A stretch of DNA of 10,552 bases from Methanobacteriota archaeon (GCA_023396365.1 JAEWWL010000074.1:1-10552); one strand, 5' to 3'. Counted from the first letter of the stretch, positions 1 to 5,876 are shown. Numbers and translations are program-made. The notes: generated by a model from the sequence alone, not told the origin.

Positions 1-339
1 TCCCGTGCATTAATATCAGTGAACAGAAAAATTGAAAAAATACTTCTTGACATGGCTGATGCAAACAGCATCGCCGTTTTGAAAGTCAGCGCAGAAAAAG
101 GCATCCTGACAGGTCGTTCAATTCCCCTCAGGTGTGCGGCATTCATTTTCATTTCAACAAATCACGGTGTACAGGTATGGTATGAACATGAAGGAGACTG
201 TGAAAACTGTGAAAAGTATACACAGTGCATTGAGCTTTTATGGGACTATGCAAAAGAGCTTGGAATTAAAATTGAAAAAACAAACGATCCAACAAAGATG
301 GCAGACGAGCTCTTTAAAAAAGCAGAGGAGATTATATGA
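1..339 (+). CDS. Unrecognised protein, 3' part (5' end outside window)
   Basis: I do not recognise this protein. The frame is open from base 1 to a TGA at 337-339, giving at least 112 residues. A GTG at 19 could serve as a start but has no Shine-Dalgarno site, and the codons before it (S-R-A-L-I-S) are also open. I therefore treat the gene as cut by the window edge. The visible part reads as a small soluble alpha/beta protein: a lysine-rich N-terminal helix, a hydrophobic strand (AAFIFIST), then VQVWYEHEGDCENCEKYTQC and two charged helices. The Cys pattern C-x2-C-x5-C could bind a metal, but this is inference. Its stop codon overlaps the next start as ATGA, so the two genes are probably translationally coupled. 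A small regulator acting with the membrane protein is possible but unproven. Confidence 0.7.
   Translation, partial: SRALISVNRKIEKILLDMADANSIAVLKVSAEKGILTGRSIPLRCAAFIFISTNHGVQVWYEHEGDCENCEKYTQCIELLWDYAKELGIKIEKTNDPTKMADELFKKAEEII
325..330 (+). promoter_or_regulatory. Shine-Dalgarno site of the membrane protein gene
   Basis: GAGGAG lies 5 nt upstream of the ATG at 336, inside the end of the preceding gene. It fixes the start of the downstream gene and supports translation as an internal cistron of one mRNA. Confidence 0.75.
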
Positions 340-1361
340 CTGAAGAAATATCAGGTCTGAATCAGCAGAGATTTGGGTGGTGTCCGATGGAGGATAAATT
401 TGTAAAGACACCTGTTTTGTCTGAAAATAAGTCCGCCGGCCGGATTACTGTCAGCTCCGGTGGCAGTGCAAAAAAGGCAGCCGAAATAAAAAGCGGGTTT
501 TTAATTGCAAAAGAGAGTATCAGAACACTCCTTAAGAACAAAAAGCTGCTGTGGTTTTCATTAACAGCAGCTCTTGTGATTCTTGCAATGTTTATTCTGG
601 AAATATATCTTATGAATTATGCACACGGCTATTCATATGCCAGTTTGGGATACACAGAGGAGTTATTTCTGACTTTTTCAATTCAGTTAATATCAGTATT
701 GTCCCTAAACCTTCTTCTGGGCGGATTGCTTATCAATCTGTCGCAGAAAGAAAAAACAGGATGCACCGGTGAAAAAAAGATTTTTTCAGATCTTAAAAAA
801 CACATTAGAAAGATTTTTTTATGGTCGGTTTTACTGGCTCTTGCAGGAACTGTGATACATGGAGTTTTAACCAACAGCCCTTCATTCAGCCATATATACC
901 CGGCACTGGGCTCGGTTTTGTACATTCCTTTTGTATACTATATTCCGCCAGTTGTCCTTTCGGCACAGACCCACATATTCATAAAAATTTTCATCAGCAC
1001 AGTTCTCTTTTTAGCTACACTCTTTGTAGTTCCTGCAATAGTGACGGATAGAAAAGATCTGTTCAATGCAGCTTTAAGCTCTTTTTCAACGATCAAAAGA
1101 ACAGGGATTGAAATTTTGGGATGCTTTCTTATCTTTGGCGCACTGATTCTTCTGATTTCACTGCCGCAAACTCTTATAAGCGCATCTCCTGCCATTGTCG
1201 GCTACGACTATCATTTCTTCTCGGTTTATTCAACGGAAATGGCTGCTGTATGCATCGTATATCTTATAGTATGGTGGGCATCACTTGCATCAGTCTTTAC
1301 TCTTTGCGGGATTGCAGTTCACAAACTAAATGAATATGCAAAAACAGGCATCCCGAAATAA
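336..1361 (+). CDS. Polytopic membrane protein, DUF6159-like topology
   Basis: This is a 341-aa integral membrane protein of unknown function. Residues 1-65 are hydrophilic and contain a short FGWCPMED segment (14-20). Hydrophobic segments follow near 71-93, 111-136, 159-178, 189-209, 215-237, 259-281 and 302-326, so six or seven membrane spans. The stretch LFVVPAIVTDRKDLFNAALS (229-248), leading into a basic helix and another span, resembles the pattern 'VP.iv...al..S' of DUF6159-type and related archaeal membrane proteins. That assignment is recalled from the pattern and not verified. The start is supported by GAGGAG at 325-330 and by the ATGA overlap with the previous gene. A T6 run at 1395-1400 could end the transcript. 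There are no obvious catalytic residues, so a structural or transport-related role cannot be separated from the sequence. Confidence 0.8.
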   Translation: MTEEISGLNQQRFGWCPMEDKFVKTPVLSENKSAGRITVSSGGSAKKAAEIKSGFLIAKESIRTLLKNKKLLWFSLTAALVILAMFILEIYLMNYAHGYSYASLGYTEELFLTFSIQLISVLSLNLLLGGLLINLSQKEKTGCTGEKKIFSDLKKHIRKIFLWSVLLALAGTVIHGVLTNSPSFSHIYPALGSVLYIPFVYYIPPVVLSAQTHIFIKIFISTVLFLATLFVVPAIVTDRKDLFNAALSSFSTIKRTGIEILGCFLIFGALILLISLPQTLISASPAIVGYDYHFFSVYSTEMAAVCIVYLIVWWASLASVFTLCGIAVHKLNEYAKTGIPK

Positions 1362-1390
1362 AAAAACAAAAAAAAATTTCCACAGCAAAC

Positions 1391-1398
1391 TATATTTT
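1391..1398 (+). promoter_or_regulatory. Archaeal TATA box upstream of the 77-aa gene
   Basis: TATATTTT ends 26 nt before the ATG at 1425. Archaeal transcription begins about 24-27 nt after the TATA box, so the mRNA would be leaderless or nearly so. No Shine-Dalgarno site precedes the ATG, which fits. The following T run may also terminate upstream transcription. Confidence 0.5.
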
Positions 1399-1424
1399 TT
1401 AAAAAGGGCCGACAAAGCATAAGC

Positions 1425-1658
1425 ATGGAAGAGATTGTAAGTGTCAGACAAAGCCCGGCAGGCATTTTGGTTTCATACGTTTTTGGAAATGATGTAAGCT
1501 CTGTTCTTTTCAGTTATGAAAGCCTGATTGAAATGAAGGTTAACGTTGCAGATTTAATAAAAAACCCATGCCGGTATGCGGTTGATTTGTCCGGCCCAAA
1601 GGTTGTGCGAACCGACTTTTGTGCAAAGCATCTGCATGAGAATCAGTCACAGGGCTGA
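1425..1658 (+). CDS. Small hypothetical protein, 77 aa
   Basis: I do not recognise this protein. It is a short, well-mixed alpha/beta sequence starting MEEIVSVRQSPAGILVSYVF, with no membrane segment or signal peptide. Two cysteines (C49, C67) and nearby histidines (H69, H71) sit in the C-terminal half, in NPCRYAVDLSG and FCAKHLHE. They could form a metal site, but the spacing matches no motif I know. The gene has its own TATA box at the leaderless distance and stands alone between the membrane protein and an A-rich island. Composition and codon use look like real coding sequence, in sharp contrast to the flanking A-rich DNA. It could be a lineage-restricted small protein. Confidence 0.6.
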   Translation: MEEIVSVRQSPAGILVSYVFGNDVSSVLFSYESLIEMKVNVADLIKNPCRYAVDLSGPKVVRTDFCAKHLHENQSQG

Positions 1659-1689
1659 ATTTTTTAAAAAGAAATCAAATCAGTTCTTT

Positions 1690-1850
1690 GAAATTTTAAC
1701 TAAAAACAAAAAAAAACCAGAAAAAAAAACAAAAAAAAAAACTAAAAAAAACTAAAAAAAACCAGAAAAAATAGAGAAAAAATAAAAAAAATAGAAAAAA
1801 AATAGAAAAAAAATAAAAAACCAAAAAAACAGAAAAAAACAGCACCAAAA
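1690..1850 (+). repeat. Low-complexity A-rich island
   Basis: About 160 bp that is almost entirely A on this strand, broken by short words such as CCAG, CTA, TAG and CC (for example ACTAAAAAAA, AACCAGAAAAAA and AATAGAAAAAA, each occurring more than once). It reads as irregular short repeats of A(6-9) plus a 2-4 base spacer. It lies in the gap between the 77-aa gene and the psiE-like gene and contains no plausible gene. The other strand gives only a phenylalanine-rich artefact. On the minus strand it would act as a series of oligo-T terminators. It could also stiffen DNA or exclude histones; both roles are inference. Confidence 0.8.
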
Positions 1851-1858
1851 ATAAATAT
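1851..1858 (+). promoter_or_regulatory. TATA box for the psiE-like gene
   Basis: ATAAATAT, at the end of the A-rich island, ends 26 nt before the ATG at 1885. This is the spacing expected for a leaderless transcript, and no Shine-Dalgarno site is present. The AT-rich surroundings lower certainty. Confidence 0.45.
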
Positions 1859-1884
1859 TATTAGAATAGACAATTTCAAAGAAA

Positions 1885-2322
1885 ATGCAGAAAAAAATTG
1901 TAAATGCAATAACAAACATCCAATTGGCGGCATATCTGATTTTAATGATTGTGCTTACAGTTGTCACGCTTTTTTCATTGTATGAACTTATTGTGGTAGT
2001 CGGCTATTACCTGTTATTCGATGAAACTCCCTTAATTCTCGAAGGGCTTGGAATTTTGGCATTCTTTGAGTTCTTCCTTTTAATATTAATCGGCCTTGAA
2101 CTTATGGACACAATAAAGTCGTTTATTGAAACAAAGAGAATAGAGGTTGGAATAGTTATAATTCTTGCAATAATTGCAATATCAAGAAAGATTATTGTAA
2201 TAAACCCTGACTACACATCAGAATTTGAACTGGTGGGCATCGGCGCAATTGTGATTGCACTAACAGCAGGATATTACTTTGTCAAAAAAGCTGATGCACT
2301 CCAGCCGGCAAATCAGAATTAA
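1885..2322 (+). CDS. PsiE-family (phosphate-starvation-inducible E) membrane protein
   Basis: This 145-aa protein has four predicted membrane spans, near 15-44, 53-73, 87-107 and 117-133. The central block from ELMDTIKSFIE (72-82), through an R/K-containing connector, to IIAISRKIIVI (96-106) is the hallmark of the PsiE family (PF06146). That block is an acidic end to span 2, a short charged loop, and a third span ending in Arg-Lys. The molecular function of the family is not established; the name comes from E. coli psiE, which is induced by phosphate limitation. The length is typical. It is a single gene with its own TATA box, convergent with manC. Phosphate transport genes lie about 6 kb away in this window, but no shared regulatory site is visible. 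Confidence 0.75.
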   Translation: MQKKIVNAITNIQLAAYLILMIVLTVVTLFSLYELIVVVGYYLLFDETPLILEGLGILAFFEFFLLILIGLELMDTIKSFIETKRIEVGIVIILAIIAISRKIIVINPDYTSEFELVGIGAIVIALTAGYYFVKKADALQPANQN

Positions 2323-2341
2323 AAGACAATAAATAAACACA

Positions 2342-2400
2342 GAATTTTTTAAACCCGGAAAAAATAAACAACTGAATTTTTAAAAAAAAAACCGGAAAAA
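2342..2400. repeat. Two copies of a GAATTTTT...CCGGAAAAA motif
   Basis: 2342-2363 and 2374-2400 both read GAATTTTT(T), an A-run, (C)CCGG, then AAAAA, with 10 bp between copies. They follow the psiE stop directly. The T6 at 2345-2350 can terminate psiE on the plus strand. The A runs are T tracts for manC transcription arriving on the minus strand. This makes a bidirectional termination zone between convergent genes. Confidence 0.6.
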
Positions 2401-2407
2401 GAATTAA

Positions 2408-2541
2408 AGCAGATAAAAAATTAAAAAGATAAAAAAATTAAGCAGATAAAAAATTAAAAAAGATAAAAAAATTTTTAAGCAGATAAAAAAATTAAAACAG
2501 ATACAAAAATTTTAAGCAGATAAAAAAATTTAATTTTTTTC
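2408..2541. repeat. Tandem ~18-bp AT-rich repeat, seven units, downstream of manC
   Basis: AGCAGATAAAAA(A)ATT recurs at 2408, 2441, 2478 and 2515, that is every 33-37 bp. Between these copies lie diverged units at about 2425, 2460 and 2497 (AAGATAAAAAAATT and ACAGATACAAAAATT). The basic unit is therefore about 18 bp in alternating strong and weak form. Read on the minus strand, each unit gives an oligo-T run followed by ATCTGCT, so manC transcripts meet several successive T tracts right after the stop codon at 2549. Serial termination is the likely use (inference). There are no unique spacers and no dyad, so this is not a CRISPR array. Confidence 0.75.
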
Positions 2542-2548
2542 TTTTTCC

Positions 2549-3898
2549 TCAGACTCTTCCGTAGGCATCCTCAAATCTTTCGATGTCATCCTCTTCTAAG
2601 TATTCACCGATCTGGACTTCGATTACCTCCAGAGGAATTTTGCCGTGGTTTGCAAGCCTGTGAACAACACCTGCAGGGACATATGTGCTCTGCCCCATAG
2701 AAAGCGTCTTTTTTTCTCCGTCAACGGTCACTTCGGCACTTCCGCTCACAACAACCCAGTGCTCGCTTCTGTGATGATGTCTTTGAAGAGAAAGAATTTT
2801 GCCCGGCTTTACTGTAACTCTCTTTATCTTATAGAAGTCATGGGACTCAAGTATGGTATATGACCCCCATGGTCTGTTGACAGTAAGATGATACCTGCAT
2901 ACATCATCGCCTCTCTCCTGGTAAATCCTTACTAAGTCCTTAACAGACTCAGTGCTGTCCATGCTGCAGACAAGGAGAGCATCGCCTGAATCAATGACTG
3001 CCGTGTTTTCAATTCCGATAAGTGCTGTCTTTTTATTGTCTGCACAGACAAAGTTTCCGTGCGAGTCAATAAACTCCGCCTCACCCGCATTTTCATTTTC
3101 ATCATGGGTCTTTGCCATGTACATGGACTTAAAGCTTCCAAGATCGCTCCAGAAGCAGTCAAGCGGCACTACCGCAACATGCTCTGAATTTTCCAAAAGG
3201 CCAAAGTCTATTGAGAGTGATTTAAGCGAACTGTAATCAGGAGTCTCTGAACCTGAAAATGCCAAAGCCATCTCAGGCTGATGAATTTCTGCTTCAGAGA
3301 GAAAAACCTTAGATGAAAAAAGAAATATTCCGCTGTTCCACAGGTAGCCTGATCTGACGTAGCTTTCTGCAAGCTTTAAATCAGGCTTTTCCTTAAATTC
3401 ATCCACTATAAATCCGGCTCCTAAGGTTTTTCCGGGTTTTATGTATCCGTACCCTGTATTGGGGCTGTCAGGCTTTACGCCAAAGACAACAATATTGTCC
3501 TTTGCAAGTTCGGCTGCTGATTCAAATACCAAAACCGCATCAGGCGAGAGGAGATGATCGCTTGGAAAAACTATTATTTCATCATCTCCTGACTCTTTTA
3601 CAATCTCATTAACGCCCCATAATATTGCAGGGAGAGTGTTTTTTCCGCAGGGCTCTTTGAGAATATGATTGTCAGGGATAAATGAGCCTGTTGATTCCAC
3701 CTGGTTTTTTACAATAAACTGATAGATTTCACTTGTTACTACTATGATATCTTCAGGTCCGCATAATTTCAGGGCTCTTTTGTATGTATCCAAAAACAGG
3801 GAGCTGCCGTTTGTATTTAAAAACTGCTTTGGATAATATTCTCGTGACAGCGGCCAGAGGCGTGTTCCTATTCCCCCGGCAAGAATTATTGCCTTCAT
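2549..3898 (-). CDS. manC: Mannose-1-phosphate guanylyltransferase / mannose-6-phosphate isomerase (type II)
   Basis: This bifunctional enzyme makes GDP-mannose from mannose-1-phosphate and GTP, and in this family usually also interconverts fructose-6-P and mannose-6-P. It supplies activated mannose for glycans and glycoproteins. The N-terminal nucleotidyltransferase domain (1 to about 280) carries the signature GGIGTRLWPLSREYYPKQF (8-26), FPSDH (111-115), NTGYGYI (147-153), FKEKP (168-172) and WNSGIF (187-192). DFGLLE (231-236) stands where DYAVME-like sequences are common. The C-terminal cupin domain shows RPWGSY (342-347) and the metal-binding QRHHHRSEHW (372-381). The length of 449 aa is slightly short of the usual ~470 but both domains are complete. 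The start is set by GGTGA 6 nt upstream (3905-3909). It stands alone, flanked by repeat islands, with no other sugar-nucleotide genes nearby. Confidence 0.95.
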   Translation of the reverse strand: MKAIILAGGIGTRLWPLSREYYPKQFLNTNGSSLFLDTYKRALKLCGPEDIIVVTSEIYQFIVKNQVESTGSFIPDNHILKEPCGKNTLPAILWGVNEIVKESGDDEIIVFPSDHLLSPDAVLVFESAAELAKDNIVVFGVKPDSPNTGYGYIKPGKTLGAGFIVDEFKEKPDLKLAESYVRSGYLWNSGIFLFSSKVFLSEAEIHQPEMALAFSGSETPDYSSLKSLSIDFGLLENSEHVAVVPLDCFWSDLGSFKSMYMAKTHDENENAGEAEFIDSHGNFVCADNKKTALIGIENTAVIDSGDALLVCSMDSTESVKDLVRIYQERGDDVCRYHLTVNRPWGSYTILESHDFYKIKRVTVKPGKILSLQRHHHRSEHWVVVSGSAEVTVDGEKKTLSMGQSTYVPAGVVHRLANHGKIPLEVIEVQIGEYLEEDDIERFEDAYGRV

Positions 3899-3938
3899 GT
3901 TATTTCACCGGATAAGTAATTATTACAGATTTAGTTAG

Positions 3939-3948
3939 ATTATATAAG
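3939..3948 (-). promoter_or_regulatory. TATA box for manC
   Basis: On the minus strand this reads CTTATATAAT, a strong archaeal TATA box. It ends 40 nt before the manC ATG. Initiation 25 nt downstream would give a leader of roughly 15-20 nt, which retains the GGTGA ribosome site at 3905-3909. Promoter, leader and Shine-Dalgarno site are thus mutually consistent. Confidence 0.6.
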
Positions 3949-3981
3949 ATGCTGCCTGATTATTATTGTTCCTTTTAAAAA

Positions 3982-4101
3982 CCCGGACATTTTTTTAATA
4001 TTTTCAGAATTTTTTTATATTCACTGTCCCGGTTTTTTTTAATCTTTACTGTCCTGAATTTTTTTTTAATCTTTACTGTCCTGATTTTTTTTCATTGTGA
4101 C
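3982..4101. repeat. T-rich tandem ~26-bp repeat between divergent genes
   Basis: Five units each consist of a T(7-9) run followed by a mixed segment. The two best are consecutive (4033-4057 and 4058-4084) and share the exact 17-mer AATCTTTACTGTCCTGA after the T run. 4009-4031 is a diverged copy ending TTCACTGTCCCG, 3982-4008 is weaker, and 4085-4101 ends CATTGTGAC. The array lies between the divergent promoters of manC and the lipoprotein gene and encodes no protein. On the plus strand it offers several oligo-T stops ahead of the downstream promoter. Protein-binding sites are an alternative reading. Confidence 0.75.
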
Positions 4102-4113
4102 TTTTTTTAAAAC

Positions 4114-4121
4114 TTTATATA
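4114..4121 (+). promoter_or_regulatory. TATA box for the lipoprotein-flavoprotein operon
   Basis: TTTATATA matches the archaeal consensus and ends 25 nt before the ATG at 4147, implying a leaderless mRNA starting at that codon. A second AT-rich element (ATTATATA, 4127-4134) would favour the in-frame ATG at 4174 instead. Confidence 0.6.
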
Positions 4122-4146
4122 ATAAATTATATATCCGTTCCAAAGT

Positions 4147-4584
4147 ATGAGTTACATAAAAGAGCAGACAATTATGAAGCAGGTTAAAAGAGCTATAATT
4201 TATGCTGCCATTGTGGTTTTTCTGGCAGCGGCATTTTCAGGATGCACAGACTCGGTGAAAATAGACAGTTCAAATTCAGGCACAGTTTCGCCATCTGTTG
4301 AATTTGAGTACACTGCATCAGATCCCGTCAGGCATTACACTCCTGAGGGCGGGTGCTATTACGTATCAGATATTGATGTAAAAAACAAAGGATCTGTGGC
4401 GGCAGAGAATGTAATGGTCAGATGCAGCCTAAAGACCACAGGTTCAGGAAGCATTTCAGATACAAAGAGTGAATTTTTTGAGGTTATTGATGCAGGGGAT
4501 CACAAGGGATTCACGCTGAAATTTGACGGCGGCTGCGACGGCTCATACATTGTTGAAGTAAAGATAACAGAGGATTACAGATGA
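4147..4584 (+). CDS. Predicted surface lipoprotein of unknown function
   Basis: I do not recognise a named family. Residues 11-33 form a lipoprotein-type signal: basic KQVKR, a hydrophobic core, then the lipobox-like AFSGC with C33. Maturation would leave a protein of about 113 aa anchored outside the cell. A Ser/Thr-rich linker (34-50) precedes a compact beta-rich domain with the pattern VSDIDVKNKGSVAAENVMVR (73-92) and a closing GSYIVEVKI. This resembles FxLYD/CARDB-like immunoglobulin-fold modules common in archaeal lipoproteins (inference). C70, C93 and C130 may form a disulfide or bind a ligand. The ATG at 4147 fits the TATA spacing; the ATG at 4174 would give a more usual signal-peptide length. 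Its stop overlaps the flavoprotein start by ATGA, so the two are translated together. Confidence 0.75.
   Translation: MSYIKEQTIMKQVKRAIIYAAIVVFLAAAFSGCTDSVKIDSSNSGTVSPSVEFEYTASDPVRHYTPEGGCYYVSDIDVKNKGSVAAENVMVRCSLKTTGSGSISDTKSEFFEVIDAGDHKGFTLKFDGGCDGSYIVEVKITEDYR
4570..4574 (+). promoter_or_regulatory. Shine-Dalgarno site of the flavoprotein gene
   Basis: GAGGA lies 6 nt before the ATG at 4581, inside the end of the lipoprotein gene. Together with the ATGA overlap it fixes the flavoprotein start and indicates one mRNA. Confidence 0.65.
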
Positions 4585-5246
4585 AGATTGTCGGATTATG
4601 TTCAAGTCCGCGAGGGAAAAAAAGCGCAACGGCAGCACTTGTAAAAGAGGGCCTTTTGGGCGCTGAAAGCAAAGGGGCAAAGACAGAATTTATAGATCTT
4701 GGAAAGAAAAAGCTGAAGTTCTGCAAAGGATGCGGTTTTTGCTACAAAAAGGGAAGATGCGTTCACAAGGATGATTTTGAGGAGATATTTGATGCGATAT
4801 TAAAAAGCGACGGAATAATTCTGGGGTCTCCTAATTACATCAACTCGGTCTCAGCCCAGATGAAAGTTTTTCTGGACAGGCTTGCTGATTCGATTCACTG
4901 CCAGAGGTTTACAGGAAAATACGGATTTTCAGTATCAACAGCCGGAGGATCAAAATCAGACCTTGTTGCAGGCTACTTAAATGACACCCTTCAGGTTTTA
5001 GGGGCAAACACAACAGGGCTTATAGGAGCAGACATAGGTGCAGACCCTGAAAGATTTGATAATGCAAAAAAAGAGGCGTTTACTCTTGGAGAAAAATTAA
5101 CCGATGCAATAACGACCAGAAAAACATGGCCAAAGCAGGAGAAGATCCACGCAGAGATGAAGGAGAGGATGAAATATCTCGTCTCGCAGAATAAGGATGA
5201 GTGGGTGCATGAATACAGCTACTTAAAAAAACAGGGATGGCTGTAA
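4581..5246 (+). CDS. Iron-sulfur flavoprotein (Isf-like), NADPH-dependent FMN reductase fold
   Basis: This 221-aa cytoplasmic redox protein has a flavodoxin-like fold. The N-terminal beta strand and phosphate loop (KIVGLCSSPRGKKSAT, 2-17) bind FMN. The compact cysteine motif C48-x2-C51-x2-C54-x5-C60 is the [4Fe-4S] motif of the archaeal Isf family described from Methanosarcina thermophila. GSPNYINSVSAQMKVFLDRL (83-102) is the usual flavin-binding and dimer region, and the STAGGSKS loop (119-126) is the second FMN contact. The family transfers electrons from ferredoxin and is linked to oxidative-stress defence, but the substrate of this member cannot be read from sequence. The long charged C-terminus (about 180-221) exceeds the core fold. 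It is coupled to a predicted lipoprotein, which is unexpected for a cytoplasmic protein. The gene ends at a small hairpin (5244-5260). Confidence 0.85.
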   Translation: MKIVGLCSSPRGKKSATAALVKEGLLGAESKGAKTEFIDLGKKKLKFCKGCGFCYKKGRCVHKDDFEEIFDAILKSDGIILGSPNYINSVSAQMKVFLDRLADSIHCQRFTGKYGFSVSTAGGSKSDLVAGYLNDTLQVLGANTTGLIGADIGADPERFDNAKKEAFTLGEKLTDAITTRKTWPKQEKIHAEMKERMKYLVSQNKDEWVHEYSYLKKQGWL

Positions 5247-5260
5247 GGAGTGATTCCTTA
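5244..5260. other. Small hairpin over the flavoprotein stop codon
   Basis: TAAGGA and TCCTTA form a 6-bp stem with loop GTGAT, starting at the stop codon. No T run follows on the plus strand, so it is not a classical terminator. It could mark or protect the mRNA 3' end, or be chance. Confidence 0.35.
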
Positions 5261-5272
5261 AAAACTGACTTT

Positions 5273-5279
5273 AAAAAAA
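5273..5279 (-). terminator. Oligo-T tract downstream of the Mut7-C gene
   Basis: Seven A on the plus strand give T7 on the minus strand, 21 nt after the stop of the Mut7-C gene, and a second T5 run follows. Archaeal RNA polymerase commonly stops at such tracts, which makes this the likely end of the amrS/Mut7-C transcript. Confidence 0.45.
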
Positions 5280-5300
5280 CCGGGAGTAATTAATAATTTC

Positions 5301-5798
5301 TCAAATATTTTCATATCCTGGAAAAATTTTTCTAAGTCTTTTTTCCATATTCTCAGAATGCGTTCCTGCCCAGTAAAGCCTTCTGCATAAAGGACACCAC
5401 ATGAATTCATCCTTATCTCTTCCCTGCGGGGCATATGACGAGGATTTTATCTCATCTGTTTCTGCCGGCCTTAGTTTTGTATTGCACAAAATGCATCTCT
5501 TAAGTCCGGGTTTAAACGAACTGCTGATAAGACCTGCTAATAAAAGCTCTTTAACCTGGCATGAAACATCATCAGATTTAAGGTGAAAAGAAATCTCTTT
5601 GCCCCTTTTAAAAAGCTCCCTGTCACGAGTTAATAGAATACGCGCCTCACTTTTTGCCATCTCTAAAAGAACAGAATCCTCGCGTCTGTCTCCGGAAATT
5701 AACATGTCTGCACTTTTTGTATCATAACCCATAAAGCGAAGATACTTTGCAAGGCTTCCTAACATCCGGTCTGAAAGAAACCTGATTTTTTTAGTCAT
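5301..5798 (-). CDS. Mut7-C (DUF82) PIN-like RNase domain protein with zinc ribbon
   Basis: This 165-aa stand-alone Mut7-C protein (PF01927) is a PIN-like nuclease domain with a C-terminal zinc ribbon. The nuclease part opens FLSDRMLGSLAKYLRFMGYD (7-26), the family's typical start with acidic D10. It continues with D37/D41 and ILLTRDREL (54-62), whose D59 is another expected acidic residue. The zinc ribbon has C102-x2-C105 (RCILCN) and C135-x2-C138 (MWCPLCRRLYWAGTH), the WAG.H tail being characteristic. The family is predicted to cut RNA; the cellular substrate is unknown. Length is normal. It follows amrS on the same strand after a 78-bp gap that has no clear promoter, so cotranscription is likely but not certain. 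The ATG at 5798 is preceded by an AT-rich stretch without a Shine-Dalgarno site. Confidence 0.88.
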   Translation of the reverse strand: MTKKIRFLSDRMLGSLAKYLRFMGYDTKSADMLISGDRREDSVLLEMAKSEARILLTRDRELFKRGKEISFHLKSDDVSCQVKELLLAGLISSSFKPGLKRCILCNTKLRPAETDEIKSSSYAPQGRDKDEFMWCPLCRRLYWAGTHSENMEKRLRKIFPGYENI

Positions 5799-5876
5799 TT
5801 TTTAAAATTTAAATTCCCTGGTTTTACAAGACAAATCACATAAATCCCCGCTGTCAGGGCAAATGTCAAATGATTG

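Noticed and set aside
821..1333. Alternative frames of 70-76 aa within the membrane protein gene
   Set aside because: Cys/Ser-rich out-of-frame translations of hydrophobic codons with no start signals.
1742..1967. Phenylalanine-rich open frames on the minus strand
   Set aside because: They are the complement of the A-rich island and have only homopolymer-driven composition.
2408..2541. CRISPR-like spacing (33-37 bp) of the repeat
   Set aside because: Intervening sequence is a diverged copy of the repeat, not unique spacers; no dyad symmetry and no cas genes.
2932..3236. Open frames on both strands inside manC
   Set aside because: They are shadows of the manC coding frame, whose domains run without interruption.
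5244..5260. Classical intrinsic terminator after the flavoprotein gene
   Set aside because: The hairpin is real, but A's rather than T's follow it on the plus strand, so it is listed only as a hairpin.
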